64,000 bases of DNA. It comes from Hippasteria phrygiana (lineage: Eukaryota > Echinodermata > Asteroidea > Valvatida > Goniasteridae). The notes under the pieces are model-generated. The model was not told the origin of the DNA. It saw only the letters and a list, made by a program, of their open reading frames with translations, and did no database searches. Positions 38,676-51,400 of this stretch are shown here, one piece after another. The DNA lies in NCBI GenBank assembly GCA_037893225.1, contig JAZGUH010000375.1, positions 1,550,001-1,614,000 of the forward strand. Reading direction: 5' to 3'. The position numbers and the translations under genes were made by a program. The first letter of the stretch is position 1. Each line of letters starts with the position of its first letter.

Positions 38676-41600
38676 CTGTTACAAGGATCACAACACACCC
38701 ACTTAGTTATGTCAGCAGGCAAAAACCAGGGGCAGTTCATCGAGCTGCTAAGCTTGGTAAGAACAGGATTACCAATCAAATTTTGTGTGATGTATATTGC
38801 TTGTGATTGGTATTCAGCTGTTGTTTAATTGCTTAGCATGAAAATCAGAAGTACTTTTGGCTGGTAACCTGTTTTTACTAAGCAAGACTTTTCTGTGCTA
38901 AGTTAAGGTTCATGCTTTGCATCTCCATGAAATTGGCCCAAGGTGGAAACAAAGCGGGACTTGTGGCGACGTAATTCCCTCCCCTTTTGAAGAAATGCTT
39001 TTCACCATCAAGCAAGTCTCAACGACTGAGGCCCTAATTGTGCTCTTTTAAAAAGGAGCGGGATTGTCGTTCAAATTCCTGTCTACATTTTGATACTGAC
39101 GTTTCTTGAAAAAAGTCCCTGCATCTCAAAGTATACAGGGTTGCAGGGTTGGCAATTCAAAATGTCGCCAACCCTACCACCTGACTGTAATCCTGTACAA
39201 AGAGTGGCTTTTAGCCTTGTATTGGGCGATTTCAATAAAAAATTAAAACCAATTATAAAGTGTAATGGCAGGTGGTCTTAAATTACTTTTTGATCACTCG
39301 GTCATTTCAAACCAATTAAAAATGCCAGTCTTTCTTCTGAACTGCATAATTTAAGAGTGAATATTTGAGCAGGGAGGGCGATTGTGTTGTCTTTTTTTGG
39401 GGGGGGGGGTGTTAAGGGTGAACTGTTCAGAGATCATATTACCGATCTCTCTAAAGCACTTACTTGGTCAAATGGCTCAGCATCAACTGAGAATCCATAG
39501 GGGCCATTTTTATCATGTGTGTGCGCGAGATCTGCACTTATGATGACTACAATGCGTCGTTGTAGGGACAACAGCTGATTATAGAGCAATGCTCCTGAAA
39601 TGCACGCATAAGAAAGACGTACGTTAGATTAACTGTATGAACAATTACGTTTCACACTATTTAATAGGCTGAGGTAGTTGCAGTGGGTTAGCTGTTGTAG
39701 ACATATACTGGCAGGGGTGTGTGAAATAAGGGTATCCATCTATGGGATTTTGTGTACAAAGTTCAGGGCAAACTGTACGTCCCACAATGTACAATGCAGT
39801 ACAGCACATAATAGAAAGTCCCGTAATGAACACCGCTATACCGAAGAGTATACAAATATTGACTGCTTCGAGTGGTATAATAAAACTAGCCTCCCGAGGT
39901 AATTCATGCAGCATATTTTTTTAATAGAATGCTCCATGGATCACCGAGGGAGGCAAGTTTTACTACACCACGAGATAAAGCAGTCAATATTTGTTTTATA
40001 ACACCTCTCCCGCAGATTCTGCTTGATTTAAGCACTAACTAATTAACTTCATTTAAATACAGTTAAATGGACGTCCATTTGAATTCGAAATTAGTTGACA
40101 ATTATTTGCACTTTTCCAAACTACCCCTTCACAAAATCTTTGAAACCTTTCACGTACCTGTATATGCATTTTGCAAACAATACTGGTGCTTTGTGTATAG
40201 TACTTTGGTTGCTACGGGTATAGTGCTTTTGGCCGTACAAAAATATTGCGAATGTCATCTGACTTGCTCTCGGCCAATCGAGACACAGAATCTGTGGGTG
40301 AGGTGTTATAATAGGCTTTATACAACACCTGAATAAATCCCATGCATCTGATTGGTGGATCGTTGATCACGTGCATTGAATTTTTCGTCCGAACGCACGG
40401 CACGGCCGCACCGTGGAAATAAACGTTCTATTCAATGGTGAATAGAACTTCCATTGCATGGTGAATAGAACTTCCATTGCATGGTCACACCATCGGTTGC
40501 GCTCTGACCAATCATGATCAGATGACGAGGATTTAGTCACTCAGGTGTTGTATAAAACAAATAATGAAATAATGAATGTTTCACGTTCGTGTAATGGAAA
40601 CAATAATTTCATGAGGTGACAGATGGAGCATTGCATGTCACCTCATGAAATTATTCTTACCATCGCACTCACAAACATTCATTATTTGTATAATAACGAA
40701 CATCATCTTTGGCTCCCTCAGATCATTGTCATATTCAATACATCACTAGAGTGAACATTTTTTGTGGGTCCCATGACGTTCATTACTGGCAATACACACA
40801 AGGGTCTATGAACAGGAAGGGTATAGAAGGGTCTACTTCAGTATGTGTCTCCCAGAGCCATCCCTTACAAAACCTCACATTTGATTCCCATGGTGTCCAA
40901 TTCACCATGCAATTCCCATGGTGTTTTCCATGGGAGATTTTTGTAAAACACACACAAAAATACTCCCTAAAAACAACTTTCAAGCATTTACCAAGGTGTA
41001 ATAGTTCCGGAATCATTTCGACGCTGTCGTTGTAGCGACGGCTCGGCTGAGAGATGACTGCCACCTTCATGGTCTGTAGACCGGGGATGAATGAGAGTGG
41101 AACTACCTCGCCCCATCTGTTGGAACAATTGAGTCAGGTGTTCAGAATATGAAATGAATGTTTTAATTTATCACAGGATTAACACTCAATAATAGTGGAC
41201 AGTCATCTCAGCAAATAGGCAATCAAATTTATATATTTATAAGGGGATATGAGGATGGATTAATATTGAAAATGTGTAAAACGGGCTCTGTAAAAATACT
41301 GAACTCTGATTATTGATAAGTGTAAAACAACTTTGTTTGCAACCCTGGTTACGCATTTTCTATTTTGTTGCAAGGCCATTTTTTCTTCTGCTTTATACTT
41401 TTAAGCTCTAGTTCTCAAAATCAGTTATTTGTTTCTGAATTAAATACTCCATACAGTATCCCCACAAAACTCATCTAAATCAATACAGACAACTGAAAAA
41501 CTTTGTTTTCACATGACCCTAAAAATAAAATGGATGATCTACACAAAGCTGATCATCTCCTCAAAGGATCTTATAAATGCATAGCAACCATCTTCGAGGC

Positions 41601-43478
41601 TTTATTATCCTTAAAGATGATGTTGATTGCTGAGAGAAATCTGCGTCATTTTTTATGTAGATTGCGTATTGTAAATTCAAACAGCAAATTATTTCTGCCA
41701 TGAAATACCAAAAAAGTGACTTTTGAGGGCTATTTTTATCAAGTCCCCTCTAGCGCAGCACATTCCACTGGTGTCGTTTGTCTAAAAGTCGTCGCTGCGG
41801 GCAGCAAACCAATCGACGTCACAGGACGAACTCCCTTTTGTGCCTAGTGCTATAGACACAAAAGGGGAGTTCGTCTTATGACGTTAAATTGTTTGCTGCC
41901 CGCAGTGACGACTTTTAGATAAATGGCACCAGCGGGTTAGAGGCGACTTAATAAAAATAGCTCTCAATAGTCACTTTTTTGGTATTTCATGGCAGAAATG
42001 ATTTTGCTGTTTGAATTTACCATAAGCAATCTACATAAAAATGAAAAATGACGAAGATTTCTCTCACCACTGAACTTCCTCTTTAAAGTTATATAGGAGT
42101 GGGTAAGCCTCTTGTGCTTGTTACAAAATTTGAATGGCAAAAGAAATACTTAACAGATGGCCGCTACACATAGGGACGTATTCGAAACCACGTTCTGGAG
42201 TGACTCGAGTACTTCCAAAAATTCCATGAGGGCCTTACATTTTTTGGAGTATGACTCGAGTAGTGTTCATGGGTTGCCGATTACGAATGCCAAAGTGCTG
42301 TGCAGAGTGCAACTGGGAAAAAATTCAAGATGGCAGCCGCCGTATTAATACTCCGGATGAAAAGAAAGGAAAATTCACGACCTTACAAAAATAATTGAAA
42401 TCTTGGAACAGCAATAAAAATTTGCAAAGACAATCCCACTCCTATGATCACGAACAATTTTATTTTCTTATATCATTTATACTGTTCCTGGACTGAATGA
42501 GTGCTTCCAAAACTTTTAAAAAAAATTAACGCAAGGGCCTAAGTCCGCCATCTTTGTTCCTGACATTCTTCATCTCCTCCCCAACAATAAAGTGGGGAGT
42601 GAAAATCCTGTTCATGAACACCGTTCGCGTGTTGGTTCTCGTCATTCAAAACTCTGTTCGCATGTTCATTAAACACTAGAACAAGCTTTCAAATATGCAC
42701 ATAAGGTCTATACATTAAGGCTGTTTCAAATAATTTAGTATTCGATTATTTGAAAGTGGGTTTGACTGAATATTCAAATATTCAATACTCACCAATCAAA
42801 TTTTTAACCGCTGCAACTACATGCCGCCCCGGTAAAAAGTTGCATGCAAAGCACGAGTCGTATCTGTATGTGAATATATATTTTTTCAAATATTTCATCC
42901 CGCAAAAAGGTATTCGAATATTCGGTATATTCGGGACAGCCCTAATATCTTCCTACATGTATGAGGATTGTAACAATTTCCGAAACAACAGAATGCAAAA
43001 GTCACCTGAGTGGGAAAGGATCCTCTGCCTCACCAGGTGGACCAAACGCACTGAGTCCACTGACACTCTCACCCAACTTGCCAAGCTCTCGAACAAGATT
43101 CTGGCTGGCGCCGCTGTCCAAACGAACTGCTAAATTGTACGGGCCGGCATAGTTATCCGTGTCAGCTGACCCATACCCTCTGGGGTTCAAGTAAAACATG
43201 AATTTCTCCAGATCAGCAATTCCGTGAGGCGTGCTCAGGAGAATCAGGTCTGGCCTCAGGCTCGAGATGATTTCACCAACCGCTTTGGCTGAATTGTGAA
43301 TGAGCCAGGCCTCTTCCCTTGCAGTTTGGTTGGTGGTGTTGAAGTGCTTGGGATCAAAGGCGATTCCCCCGTGAGTTAGAACGAAGGCACCGACGATTTC
43401 TCCAAGACTTGCTGCCAACAGTTTGTTGCAGGCAAGTAAGAGTAGTGTGAACAGAAGATGGGAAGAAATCATTGCCAT
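38460..43478 (-). CDS. LigB-type extradiol dioxygenase-like protein, paralogue 1 (secreted)
   Basis: Four exons (43006-43478, 40992-41116, 39464-39594, 38460-38675) give 945 bases, 314 residues. The family (Pfam LigB, class III extradiol ring-cleavage dioxygenases) binds Fe(II) or a similar metal through conserved His residues. Visible motifs are LTHGGI (His36), STPHGI (His85), ISADLAHTHDKNGPYGF in exon 3 and YTGLVMLHG in exon 4. The metazoan substrate is not known. The N-terminus has a hydrophobic run (HLLFTLLLLAC) typical of a signal peptide, so the product is probably secreted or luminal. Intron phases are 2, 1 and 0. A TATA-like AAATATAAG lies at 43496-43504 (minus), close to the first ATG, so translation might use Met3. 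Paralogue 2 lies upstream on the same strand. Confidence 0.88.
38676..39463. other. Intron, no gene
   Basis: 39180-39280 shares TTTTAGCCTTGTATTGGGCG with 63180-63240 (dispersed repeat). A G run lies at 39400. Confidence 0.6.
39464..39594 (-). CDS. LigB paralogue 1, exon 3
   Basis: 131 bases: ALLYNQLLSL, IISADLAHTHDKNGPYGF, ends PFDQ at GTAAGT. The DLAH His is a likely active-site residue. Confidence 0.9.
39850..40003. repeat. Foldback of about 150 bp
   Basis: AAATATTGACTGCTTCGAGT and AAACTAGCCTCCCGAGG are mirrored by CCGAGGGAGGCAAGTTTTAC and AAAGCAGTCAATATTTG. Confidence 0.8.
40340..40700 (+). mobile_element. Crypton-family non-autonomous copy
   Basis: CTGATTGGTGGATCG and the GAACGCACGGCAC region match 6650-6760; the AATAATGAATGTTTCACG and GAGGTGACAGA right part match 7105-7160 and 61140-61200. 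The coding part is deleted. A perfect-looking CATGAGGTGACAG/CTGTCACC hairpin is present. Confidence 0.65.
40992..41116 (-). CDS. LigB paralogue 1, exon 2
   Basis: 125 bases: WGEVVPLSFIPG, then ISQPSRRYNDS, ends PELLHLG at GTAAATG. Phase 2 in, 1 out. Confidence 0.9.
41117..41600. other. Intron, no gene
   Basis: AT-rich; nothing recognised. Confidence 0.5.
41605..42095. repeat. Long foldback of about 490 bp
   Basis: Arms of about 220-230 bp: GAGAGAAATCTGCGTCAT, GCCATGAAATACCAAAAAAG and GACGAACTCCCTTTTGTG are mirrored by CACAAAAGGGGAGTTCGTC, CTTTTTTGGTATTTCATGGC and ATGACGAAGATTTCTCTC. The loop is about 20 bp. Confidence 0.88.
42096..42715. other. Intron, no gene
   Basis: Contains repeated GAGTGACTCGAGTA-type words at 42200-42260. 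No coding sequence is recognised. Confidence 0.5.
42716..42945. mobile_element. Small hAT-like MITE
   Basis: TAAGGCTGTTTCAAATAATT at the left and TATATTCGGGACAGCCCTAA at the right, hAT-like ends, with ATTCGAATATT-type interior. The target duplication is not clear. Confidence 0.65.
43006..43478 (-). CDS. LigB paralogue 1, exon 1
   Basis: Signal peptide, HGGI and TPHGI motifs. Ends FPLR with the last Arg codon split (phase 2) at CTCAG|GTGAC. Confidence 0.9.
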
Positions 43479-43719
43479 GTTTGATGCAGCTCAGGCTTAT
43501 ATTTAGATCCTTCACACTGACAGACGAATGGGGCACTCTTCGCTAACACAGGAAGTTATCAAGTACAAAATCTGCAAGTGTAAATCATAGACAGATAACA
43601 AAACGGGGATTAATTGTGGTGTGGGGTCCAAAGTTTGGTGTCCCTGTTACATCTGACATGTATATAAGATTTTGCAATTCAGGACACACTCTTTAATGCC
43701 TTATATAGTGATTATGTAA

Positions 43720-43870
43720 AGCAAAAGTACCTGCCAAACAAGTAAAATATTGTGAAGTCAATTTTAATGATACTTGATGGGAAATTACACAGGTCAGGTG
43801 TAAAGGGACACCAAAAAATGTCACACTTTCGGACTTAAAATTTATGGAATGAACCTGCATCCCACAGGAG
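43720..43870. repeat. Dispersed repeat, empty-site copy of 1-300
   Basis: Same family as 1-95/241-300 without the 145-bp MITE. Confidence 0.75.
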
Positions 43871-45519
43871 ATTAGAAATAGTTGCAGTGACCACAGAATA
43901 GCAGTCCATTTCCTTTTTTTTTTAATTCACTTTGTACATTGTCAAGACAGATATTAAATCCAAATTCAAGTTTTAACATATTTGCAGGATTGGTATTACT
44001 ATGGTTATAGGAAAAAAGTGGTGTTCAAAAAACATTCTTCCCAACCATTGTGAATGTCAATCACTGCAGTTGATGATGAAAAAAACCCAATAAACTCAAT
44101 TTGCGACCAAGTTAGCTTAGGAGACCCCAGCCTTAGTTTCATCTTGGGGACCTTTTTAAATCATTAAAAAATATACCGAAAATGCTTATTCCCATAGAAT
44201 ATATGCACAGGAAAAAGTTTGCGCTGATTGAACATCAATATAAAAACAGAGACCAATAAAATTATATAAGAGGGCCCCATGGGCAAAAGCTTTGACCAGT
44301 ATTATATGGAAATCAAGTGACCATCTATTGTTCAAAATAATGCACAATTTGCAGGAACAACTGTATTGGTGAAAGCTAGTGAACCAAACATTTCGTAAAG
44401 CTTTTTTGACCACCGTCTGGTCACAGCAGCTTCCTAAAGACAGGGTAAGAAGTTCGTCAAACTTTGCCTAAATTTTGTTACAGTGTATGCAGCATATATA
44501 CGCACCACAATGCAAGGCCCCTGCAATGGAGGGTGCACTATGAAGTTCTCAAATGGTCGGGCAGCTTAGGAGAGTAATCACAATTGTAACATTTATAATG
44601 GGAAATTTTGAGTACGGAATCCGGGATATAAATGGCATTTTTTATTTGCTTATATGTTGGGGGGGTATTTGGCGTTCTTGTTTGTGGAAATGTCTAGTCT
44701 TTATTATTATTATTATTTATTCGGCCAAAATACGCAACAATCATACAGACATACATGAGAGTAATCAAATAAATCAATATATAATAGGATAGGTAACAGG
44801 ATGTCTAGTTTATAAATGAACAGACTGAAATTAATAAATGGATTTATTTAAAAAGCAGGAGTAAGTGGCTGGGGATGGGAGAGAAGAGAATGGGTATGGG
44901 TGTAGAGAGCAAAAATTGAAAGTCCAAGTAACAACTAATAAAGCAGCAATTGAACACACAGGCTAATAATTAAAGGCAACATTAATCGTAAAAGCAAGAA
45001 AGAACATGACAAAACAAACAATTCATTCTAAGATGGCCAGGATTAATAAAAGCGAACCTAATCACTGTGACTCGAGAGCCTATCAATCCAATCTTAAGAT
45101 GAAACACTCATTAAGAACCATTGGTGAGCCTGAGACGTAGACCTCTACATGTACATCATGTTTCCCATCACATACTCTACAAATGAGGACTTGTTACATG
45201 TATAGTTGTACTACGTGATTTAGTTTAATAGACAACACCAGTTTTGGTCATGCATTTTTAAGGGGGTGGGATGCTAAATTCAGCTTGGTACATACTGACC
45301 GACTCTGAAATACTGAATTTCATCAATTCTATAAAATGTACGACACATTTTATTGTTTCGAGTATAAATTCGAGTTTCCTAGAAATACAAAAGAATTCTG
45401 AGAAAATGAAACAATTTATCTAATGCAATTCTGTGTATGGGTGATATATTTCTTTTCACTACAATTTCTAATCCAAGAACAAGTACAACAGATATTGTTT
45501 TCACATTTATGATACAAAA
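43871..45519. other. Intergenic, no gene
   Basis: (TTA)n at 44702-44722 and AT-rich DNA. Short open frames have no family support. Confidence 0.6.
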
Positions 45520-46011
45520 ATTTGAGTCCGAGTTTTTAGAGCCAGAGTACGTTCCGAGTACGAGTACACAAACAGTCGAGTATGGGCTGAGTACGAGTAC
45601 ACCAAATGCCAAGGTATGTTCTGAACATTATTATAATGTACCTGCATCATCAAGAGTCTAAACACAATTCAGGAGACTGACTATTTCATTTTATTTTCAT
45701 GTTTTTCTATTTACTTTTTATACAACATGATGAACCTACTCAAAAAGTTGTGCATCCTGTGTGATTGAGCCAGAAATTTCTCCTTTTGGGAATTTACCCA
45801 ACAGCCCAAGAACAGCTTTGTATGTGAACAGTTTGTATGTATGTGTACGTTCGAGTCCAAAGGTGCAGTATCAACAGAGAAAATAATTGATTGTATTCCC
45901 GAGTAAGGGTATCGAGTACCGAGTAAAAAATACCGAGTGCAGGTCTGAGCTCCGAGTACAAAAAGCCGAGTCCAAATTTTTTTTAGTACTGAAAATCGAG
46001 TTTAGGCCGAG
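45520..46011. repeat. Degenerate CCGAGTAC minisatellite
   Basis: GAGTACGAGTACAC, CCGAGTACC and GAGTCC words scattered over 500 bp; a few more at 46515-46545 on the other side of the next element. Confidence 0.75.
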
Positions 46012-46493
46012 TACCAGTTGATCGTCCCCGCCCGCATCCTTCTTTGAAGCCGCATCCTTTTTTTGTTGGTTATTTGTTAGTTTTTTCCCTCCAAAAAAGC
46101 TAGATTTTTCATGTATTTCGCTTTATCTTGGCACCATTCTTTCAATGATCGATTTCATTCCCTGATTTCATTTTCTACAAAGCCAGCGGTAGTTCATAGG
46201 CATTTGCGATATGCGAGCTGAATAGTTTGTTGAAGAGAAAATGCAACTGAAAAGAAAATGCATAAACAATTGGGTACTTTCATAAAATATATAGAACACT
46301 GTTTAACATGGATATTTTGACTCAATTTACTAGTAGAATAGCTTCTTAAAGAAGCTGGCGGTCTTTTTGAACTGAAAATTTGGCAACCATTTTGAATGTA
46401 AATGCTTGGCGGCCATCTTGGGAAAAAAATTAATAACAAATAAAAAGGCCCGCATCCTCCTCTTTTTAAAAAAGCCCGGACGATCAACTGGTA
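46012..46493. mobile_element. MITE with TACCAGTTGATCGTCC ends
   Basis: TACCAGTTGATCGTCC at the left, GGACGATCAACTGGTA at the right (16-bp exact), with CCCGCATCCT-type words inside both ends. It is inserted in the GAGTAC minisatellite. Confidence 0.85.
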
Positions 46494-46861
46494 TTTTTTT
46501 TACTTGGCCTTATTTTAGTGGTACTCGAGGAGTACGCGTACTCCAACACTGGCAGCCTAAAGAGTATAAGGTCAGTTGGCGACATTTCTGTTTACTTTAA
46601 TTTTTCACCTTCACAAATAAAACCTCTCAATACCCCTCCAATAGTTCAAATTAAACACAAAATACCATACAAAGCTAAGCAAACAAAAACAACTTTAAAC
46701 CTCTTTTAGAACAATTGATTTGGGAAAAAACTTTAGTATTCCAGTAGCAAATTAGCATGTTGGTAGAATTACCTGCAACTCAATATGTTTTATTAGTGTT
46801 TTTCGGTAAACAATATGTTGGCAGAATTAATCGCAACTTGATATGCCATTTTTAGCAATTT

Positions 46862-47224
46862 AAAACCCTAACCTTCCCAAATCCTCCAAAATCCTTTTTG
46901 CCAAAAGAAGGAATTAGGAGGATTCAGGGTCTTTGGAAGTTGAAGCATCGGAGGATTTTGCAGGATTGAGGGCATAAGAGGATTTTGCCTCTGGAGGAAA
47001 ATGGAGGATCCAGGTCATCAGGCCCAATCTGATGCTGGTTGATTTCGTAGGATTGAGGTTACTGGGGGTGTTTACGAAAACCCTAAATTTGGAGGATTCA
47101 TGCAGTGGTCTCCAGGAGAAGATTTTGGAGGATTCAGGTTACATGCAGCTTTAACACTTTGAAATCAGAGGATGTTGGAGGATTCAGGTTACTTGGAGGA
47201 AAAATGATGGAGGGAGTTAGGGTT
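46862..47224. repeat. CCCTAACC element with GGAGGATT words, abutting LigB paralogue 2
   Basis: AAACCCTAACCTTCCC at the left, GGAGTTAGGGTTCT at the right. The first word is inverted (AATCCTCCAAAATCCT) and GGAGGATTCAGGTT variants follow directly. It ends four bases from the stop codon of paralogue 2, so it forms the immediate 3' UTR. Confidence 0.75.
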
Positions 47225-47228
47225 CTAA

Positions 47229-47444
47229 TTATTGCTTCAAAAATGAGGCCGCCATCATTCCATAGTAGCTAGGGTGACAGTTGGTGTAAACCTTGGGCCT
47301 CCAGACATCAAGTGATGCCTCCTTCATCAAGCCATGAAGCATGACCAGCCCTGTGTACCCACATGAGCGAGCTTCATCAACATACTCGGCTGCTGTAGAC
47401 ACGAGGGCTTTCTCATCCAAAGTAGACGCCCACTGACCACAGGC
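47229..47444 (-). CDS. LigB paralogue 2, exon 4
   Basis: 216 bases with the TAA stop: ACGQWASTLDEK, GYTGLVMLHGLMKE, ends YYGMMAASFLKQ. Confidence 0.9.
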   Translation of the reverse strand, partial: ACGQWASTLDEKALVSTAAEYVDEARSCGYTGLVMLHGLMKEASLDVWRPKVYTNCHPSYYGMMAASFLKQ

Positions 47445-48435
47445 CTAAAGAGACAGAATATGATCAAAATTGAGGGGGGGGGGGAAACAAAAAACGCAAA
47501 ACAGGGACAATTTGTGATGCGATCAAGCAAAATCAGTCGGAACTCGGCAATCCTTGTTTTGAGATATGGGCCAAAATATGTTCGTAGTGGAAAAATCTAA
47601 TTTTTTTTAAAAACAGAAGGGAAAAACATTTTTTTCACATGAAAATATGACATGCATTATAAATGTGCTAAAAATGGCTCAATTAAAATACTGTAACTTT
47701 AAACTTGATTTTCTCAGTTTCTTTATTTTTAGTGTGCCGGTGTTCAAATATTTGTAACTTTTAAACCAAAGGTCGCATTCACATGGGGTTTTCACTAAAT
47801 ATGGAGCTTGAAGTACGCTACAAATGAATATGTAAAAATCCCAAAATTGACCAGGGCCTACTTCAGACTGATTTTGCTTGATTGCATCACATTTGAGTCT
47901 ACACCATTGAGGGGTGTCCACATATTGAATTTAGGGTGGGATTATAAATTCAGATTTTTGAACATTTGGTTTGAATTCCACTATTCGGTTTCTATTTTGG
48001 AAATCGGATATTTAAATGCGAGCTTAAAAAAACATAAGCCTTCCATTTTTTGTGACACAGGCTAAAGAAAATAACTGGAACATCCTTCAATTTGCTCCAT
48101 GGTCTCCGATTGTAACTGCATCCACTCGCTAGTGGTCTTCTTGGTATATGAATAGCCCGCCCATCCATAATTTTTTTCAACATTACAGCTCTGGGGTGTT
48201 TTTGTGAAGGCCCAGTATTCACTGAATTCTGCAAACTATATCCAGTGACTGGGACGGGAGGGGAGGGGAAGGGAAGAGAAGAGGGGGAGTGGGGGGATTG
48301 ATTATGACCACAATTTTGAAATGCCTTTCTATCTTTCCATATTTGTTTGAAAAGTTAATACTTGATCTAGGACAGTACGAGAACAGAATACCAAACAATT
48401 TTTGCCAATTAGCAGTGACACCGGCGGCATAGCCT

Positions 48436-48489
<54 letters not shown>

Positions 48490-51400
48490 CACACTGACTC
48501 CCCCCCATACAAATTTGTCACTCCCATAGTTTCTCCCCCCCCCCCCCCCCTTTGAAATTTTGCTAACAGAGAGAACAATAATAGACATGTCCCAAACGCT
48601 TGCCTTGCAAGGATGCAAAATGGTGACCCGGCCAACTTGTTTGTTTTGGCCGACAGTTTTGAAAAGGTGACCTTAATTTGTTTCTGTCTGCAAATAGATT
48701 TGTAAAGTGTAGGGGGGGGGTGTTAGCGTACCTGATATGAAGCAGTGTCACTATCAGTGGCACTATCAATTTCTTATCCTCCCCCCCACCCACCCCCCCC
48801 CCCCCCCCCCCCCCCCCCCAATACCAGGAAGTCTTTTACCCGTTCAACAGAGCCAGCTCTGATACGAACATCTGCTATATGCATGCATGCAAATTTCATG
48901 GAACGCAGCACAACAGCCAATCACAGCCATGGAAAAGTTATTTTTCGGCAGGATAGTTTATGAAAGCTGCTGATTGGTAAATAACGGTCAGCTGATCCTA
49001 CTGCACTCCATTCTAAAACTGAGTGCATGTGTGTTCAAATTATTGCGTTGGCAAATCAGCCTTGTTTCCCAAAGTCACCCTGTGTGCATACTGCATATGC
49101 ACAGTTCTTCCCGTGCACGCAGGCTATGCTGTAAAAGATTCGGACCATATAATGCACTACATGTACGTACTTGACGCCCACTGGTTGGTCAATATCAGGA
49201 AGTCAAGATCGTGGAATCTGCACACATATCAGACGTCGCTGCATGAGCTTCTATTATATAGACTGTGGGGGGCATGGGGGGGTGTTAAGTTGCCCCCCTC
49301 TGGATACGCCACTAGTGCAAAGTGAGTGGGAGGAGTTTTCTTTTAAGCTCCACCCCTATACTCCTTGGATAGACACTACTTATGCTACGTCCTGCACTTA
49401 CGTCATCAAACGGCTGAGAGGTGGCTGAAAATCCAAAGGGACCGTCTTTATCATGCTTATGGGCGAGATCAGCGCTAATGACAACTGCAACCCGTTTCCC
49501 TAGTGACAACAGAGTCTTGTATAACAGTTCCCCTGAAATCAACAGGATAGACATGTACATGAGCAGAGCCACCCGTTCGAGTCCCACCCGAGTGATTTTT
49601 TTCCAAATAAACTTTTGGGGCAACACTGAGTACGCAGTGTTTATAAAATACGTCGGTGAAGGGCCAAAAACAAAAAACCAATATTGAATTTACATCATGC
49701 AGATGCAAAAATTCCATCTTGTGATTAACCACAACTATGCTCTTAAAAACTATCGACACCACAGCATTTCCGGTCATCTCACTCACCTTTTCAAGGCTTT
49801 TGTGTGACTGTTTTCAGGTGTATATTTCAATTGAAGTTCAACATAATTATCAGCAATTTAAATGACATGAATCTTGGGTAAACTTACTTGGGGGGGGGGG
49901 GGGGTGTCCCAGCAAGTTTTGTCAATTTTCTGAACTTATACGCCGATAACAGAGGTGTAAAAATCGTTTATTGTAGGATAAAAAGACATTGGGCCAGTAA
50001 AAGCTTAGCATCGTGCCTTTTTCGAAAAAAGAAGGAGGGAGGTTTTTTTTTTCCTACTAATTTTAGTGCCTGCCAGGACAATATTTCCAAAGATGTCTCA
50101 TTCAATTTTTTTTTTCAACAAGCACGAATTCGTGCAGGAGCCGCGTCGTTGGTGACTTGCGTGTGTGAGAGTTTCGTCATAGACACATGCACAGTACAGC
50201 CTGCGGTCTCATAGACTTTGCGTGTGTGACAGTTTCGTCAAGGAAAACTGTCACGTGACTAAACAAATTTGGCAGAAGAAGAAGAAGAAGAACTAGACAT
50301 GCTATGTGTTTGTCACGTTATGACAAACACAGGGCTGTTTCGGGGTTATTTTGTTATTTTGGATGTGTAATATGAATATAATAGTTAAAGGTGTTTGTTA
50401 GTTAAAGACGGAGGGGTTAGGATGTTGTTATTGGGAGGAACATGAAATTTCAAAAATTGAAAAAATCATAGAAAATTAGCTGATGACGTCATCATGACGT
50501 CACTTTGGCTTGTGCATGCTAGTGGCAGTATCTACCTACCCACCAATTTTCATGACGATCGGACCTATCCTTATATGTGTTTTAAAAAAGCACATTTTTG
50601 ATGATGTCATCATGACGTCACACATTTTCTCACTTTTAGGGCATATCTTTGAGACATACCAAAGCTATAACAAAAAGAATTTTGAAAATATCTTGTTTTG
50701 TTCGCTAGATATATTGCAAAGAAAGTTACGATTCAAAAATTTCAAAAATTCATAAAAAATCACGTGATGACGTCATCATGACGTAAATGTTCGGCATACA
50801 TTCTGAGCAGTTAGTCTAAGTGTCTGCCAAGTTTAAAGCCAATCGGCAGCATAAAAGTAGCCAAAGTGCCGGTAAGAAAGAAAACGTGTACAAATGCTAT
50901 GGGCATTTGGCTGAAAAAGAAAAACAAACAAACAAACAAAAAAAATCTTAACGAAAACAAAGGCTGTTTCGGAAAAGTTTCCGAAACAGCCAACAATGCT
51001 AAGCGCTTATAGAGCCCCGTCTGTGATGCAAAATACACAACAGATTTCCTGGCAGGAATGTTCTTCTCTTGCTGTTGCATTTTCATTGATTTTTTTGAGA
51101 AAAAAAAATAAAAATCTGCAGGACGCTAAACTTTCTTTTTTACTGGGCCCCACAAGGTTCGGCGTCAACTACAATTTACCTAGGTGCAACAGTTCTGGAA
51201 TCATTTGGACTGACTGTGTGTTGCGACGACTTGGTTGGGTCATGATAATCACCTTCATGGTCTCCAGACCTGGGATGAATGAAAGAGGGATCACTTCACC
51301 CCATCTGTGAAGGAAAAAAGTTTTATTCGTTATTTTATTTCATAAAGAGAATATTTATTTTTTTCAGCCTGGTTGAGATTGGCCAAAAAATGAAAAATCC

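Noticed and set aside
48219..48635. Proline-rich open frame
   Set aside because: The prolines come from a poly-G/poly-C run.
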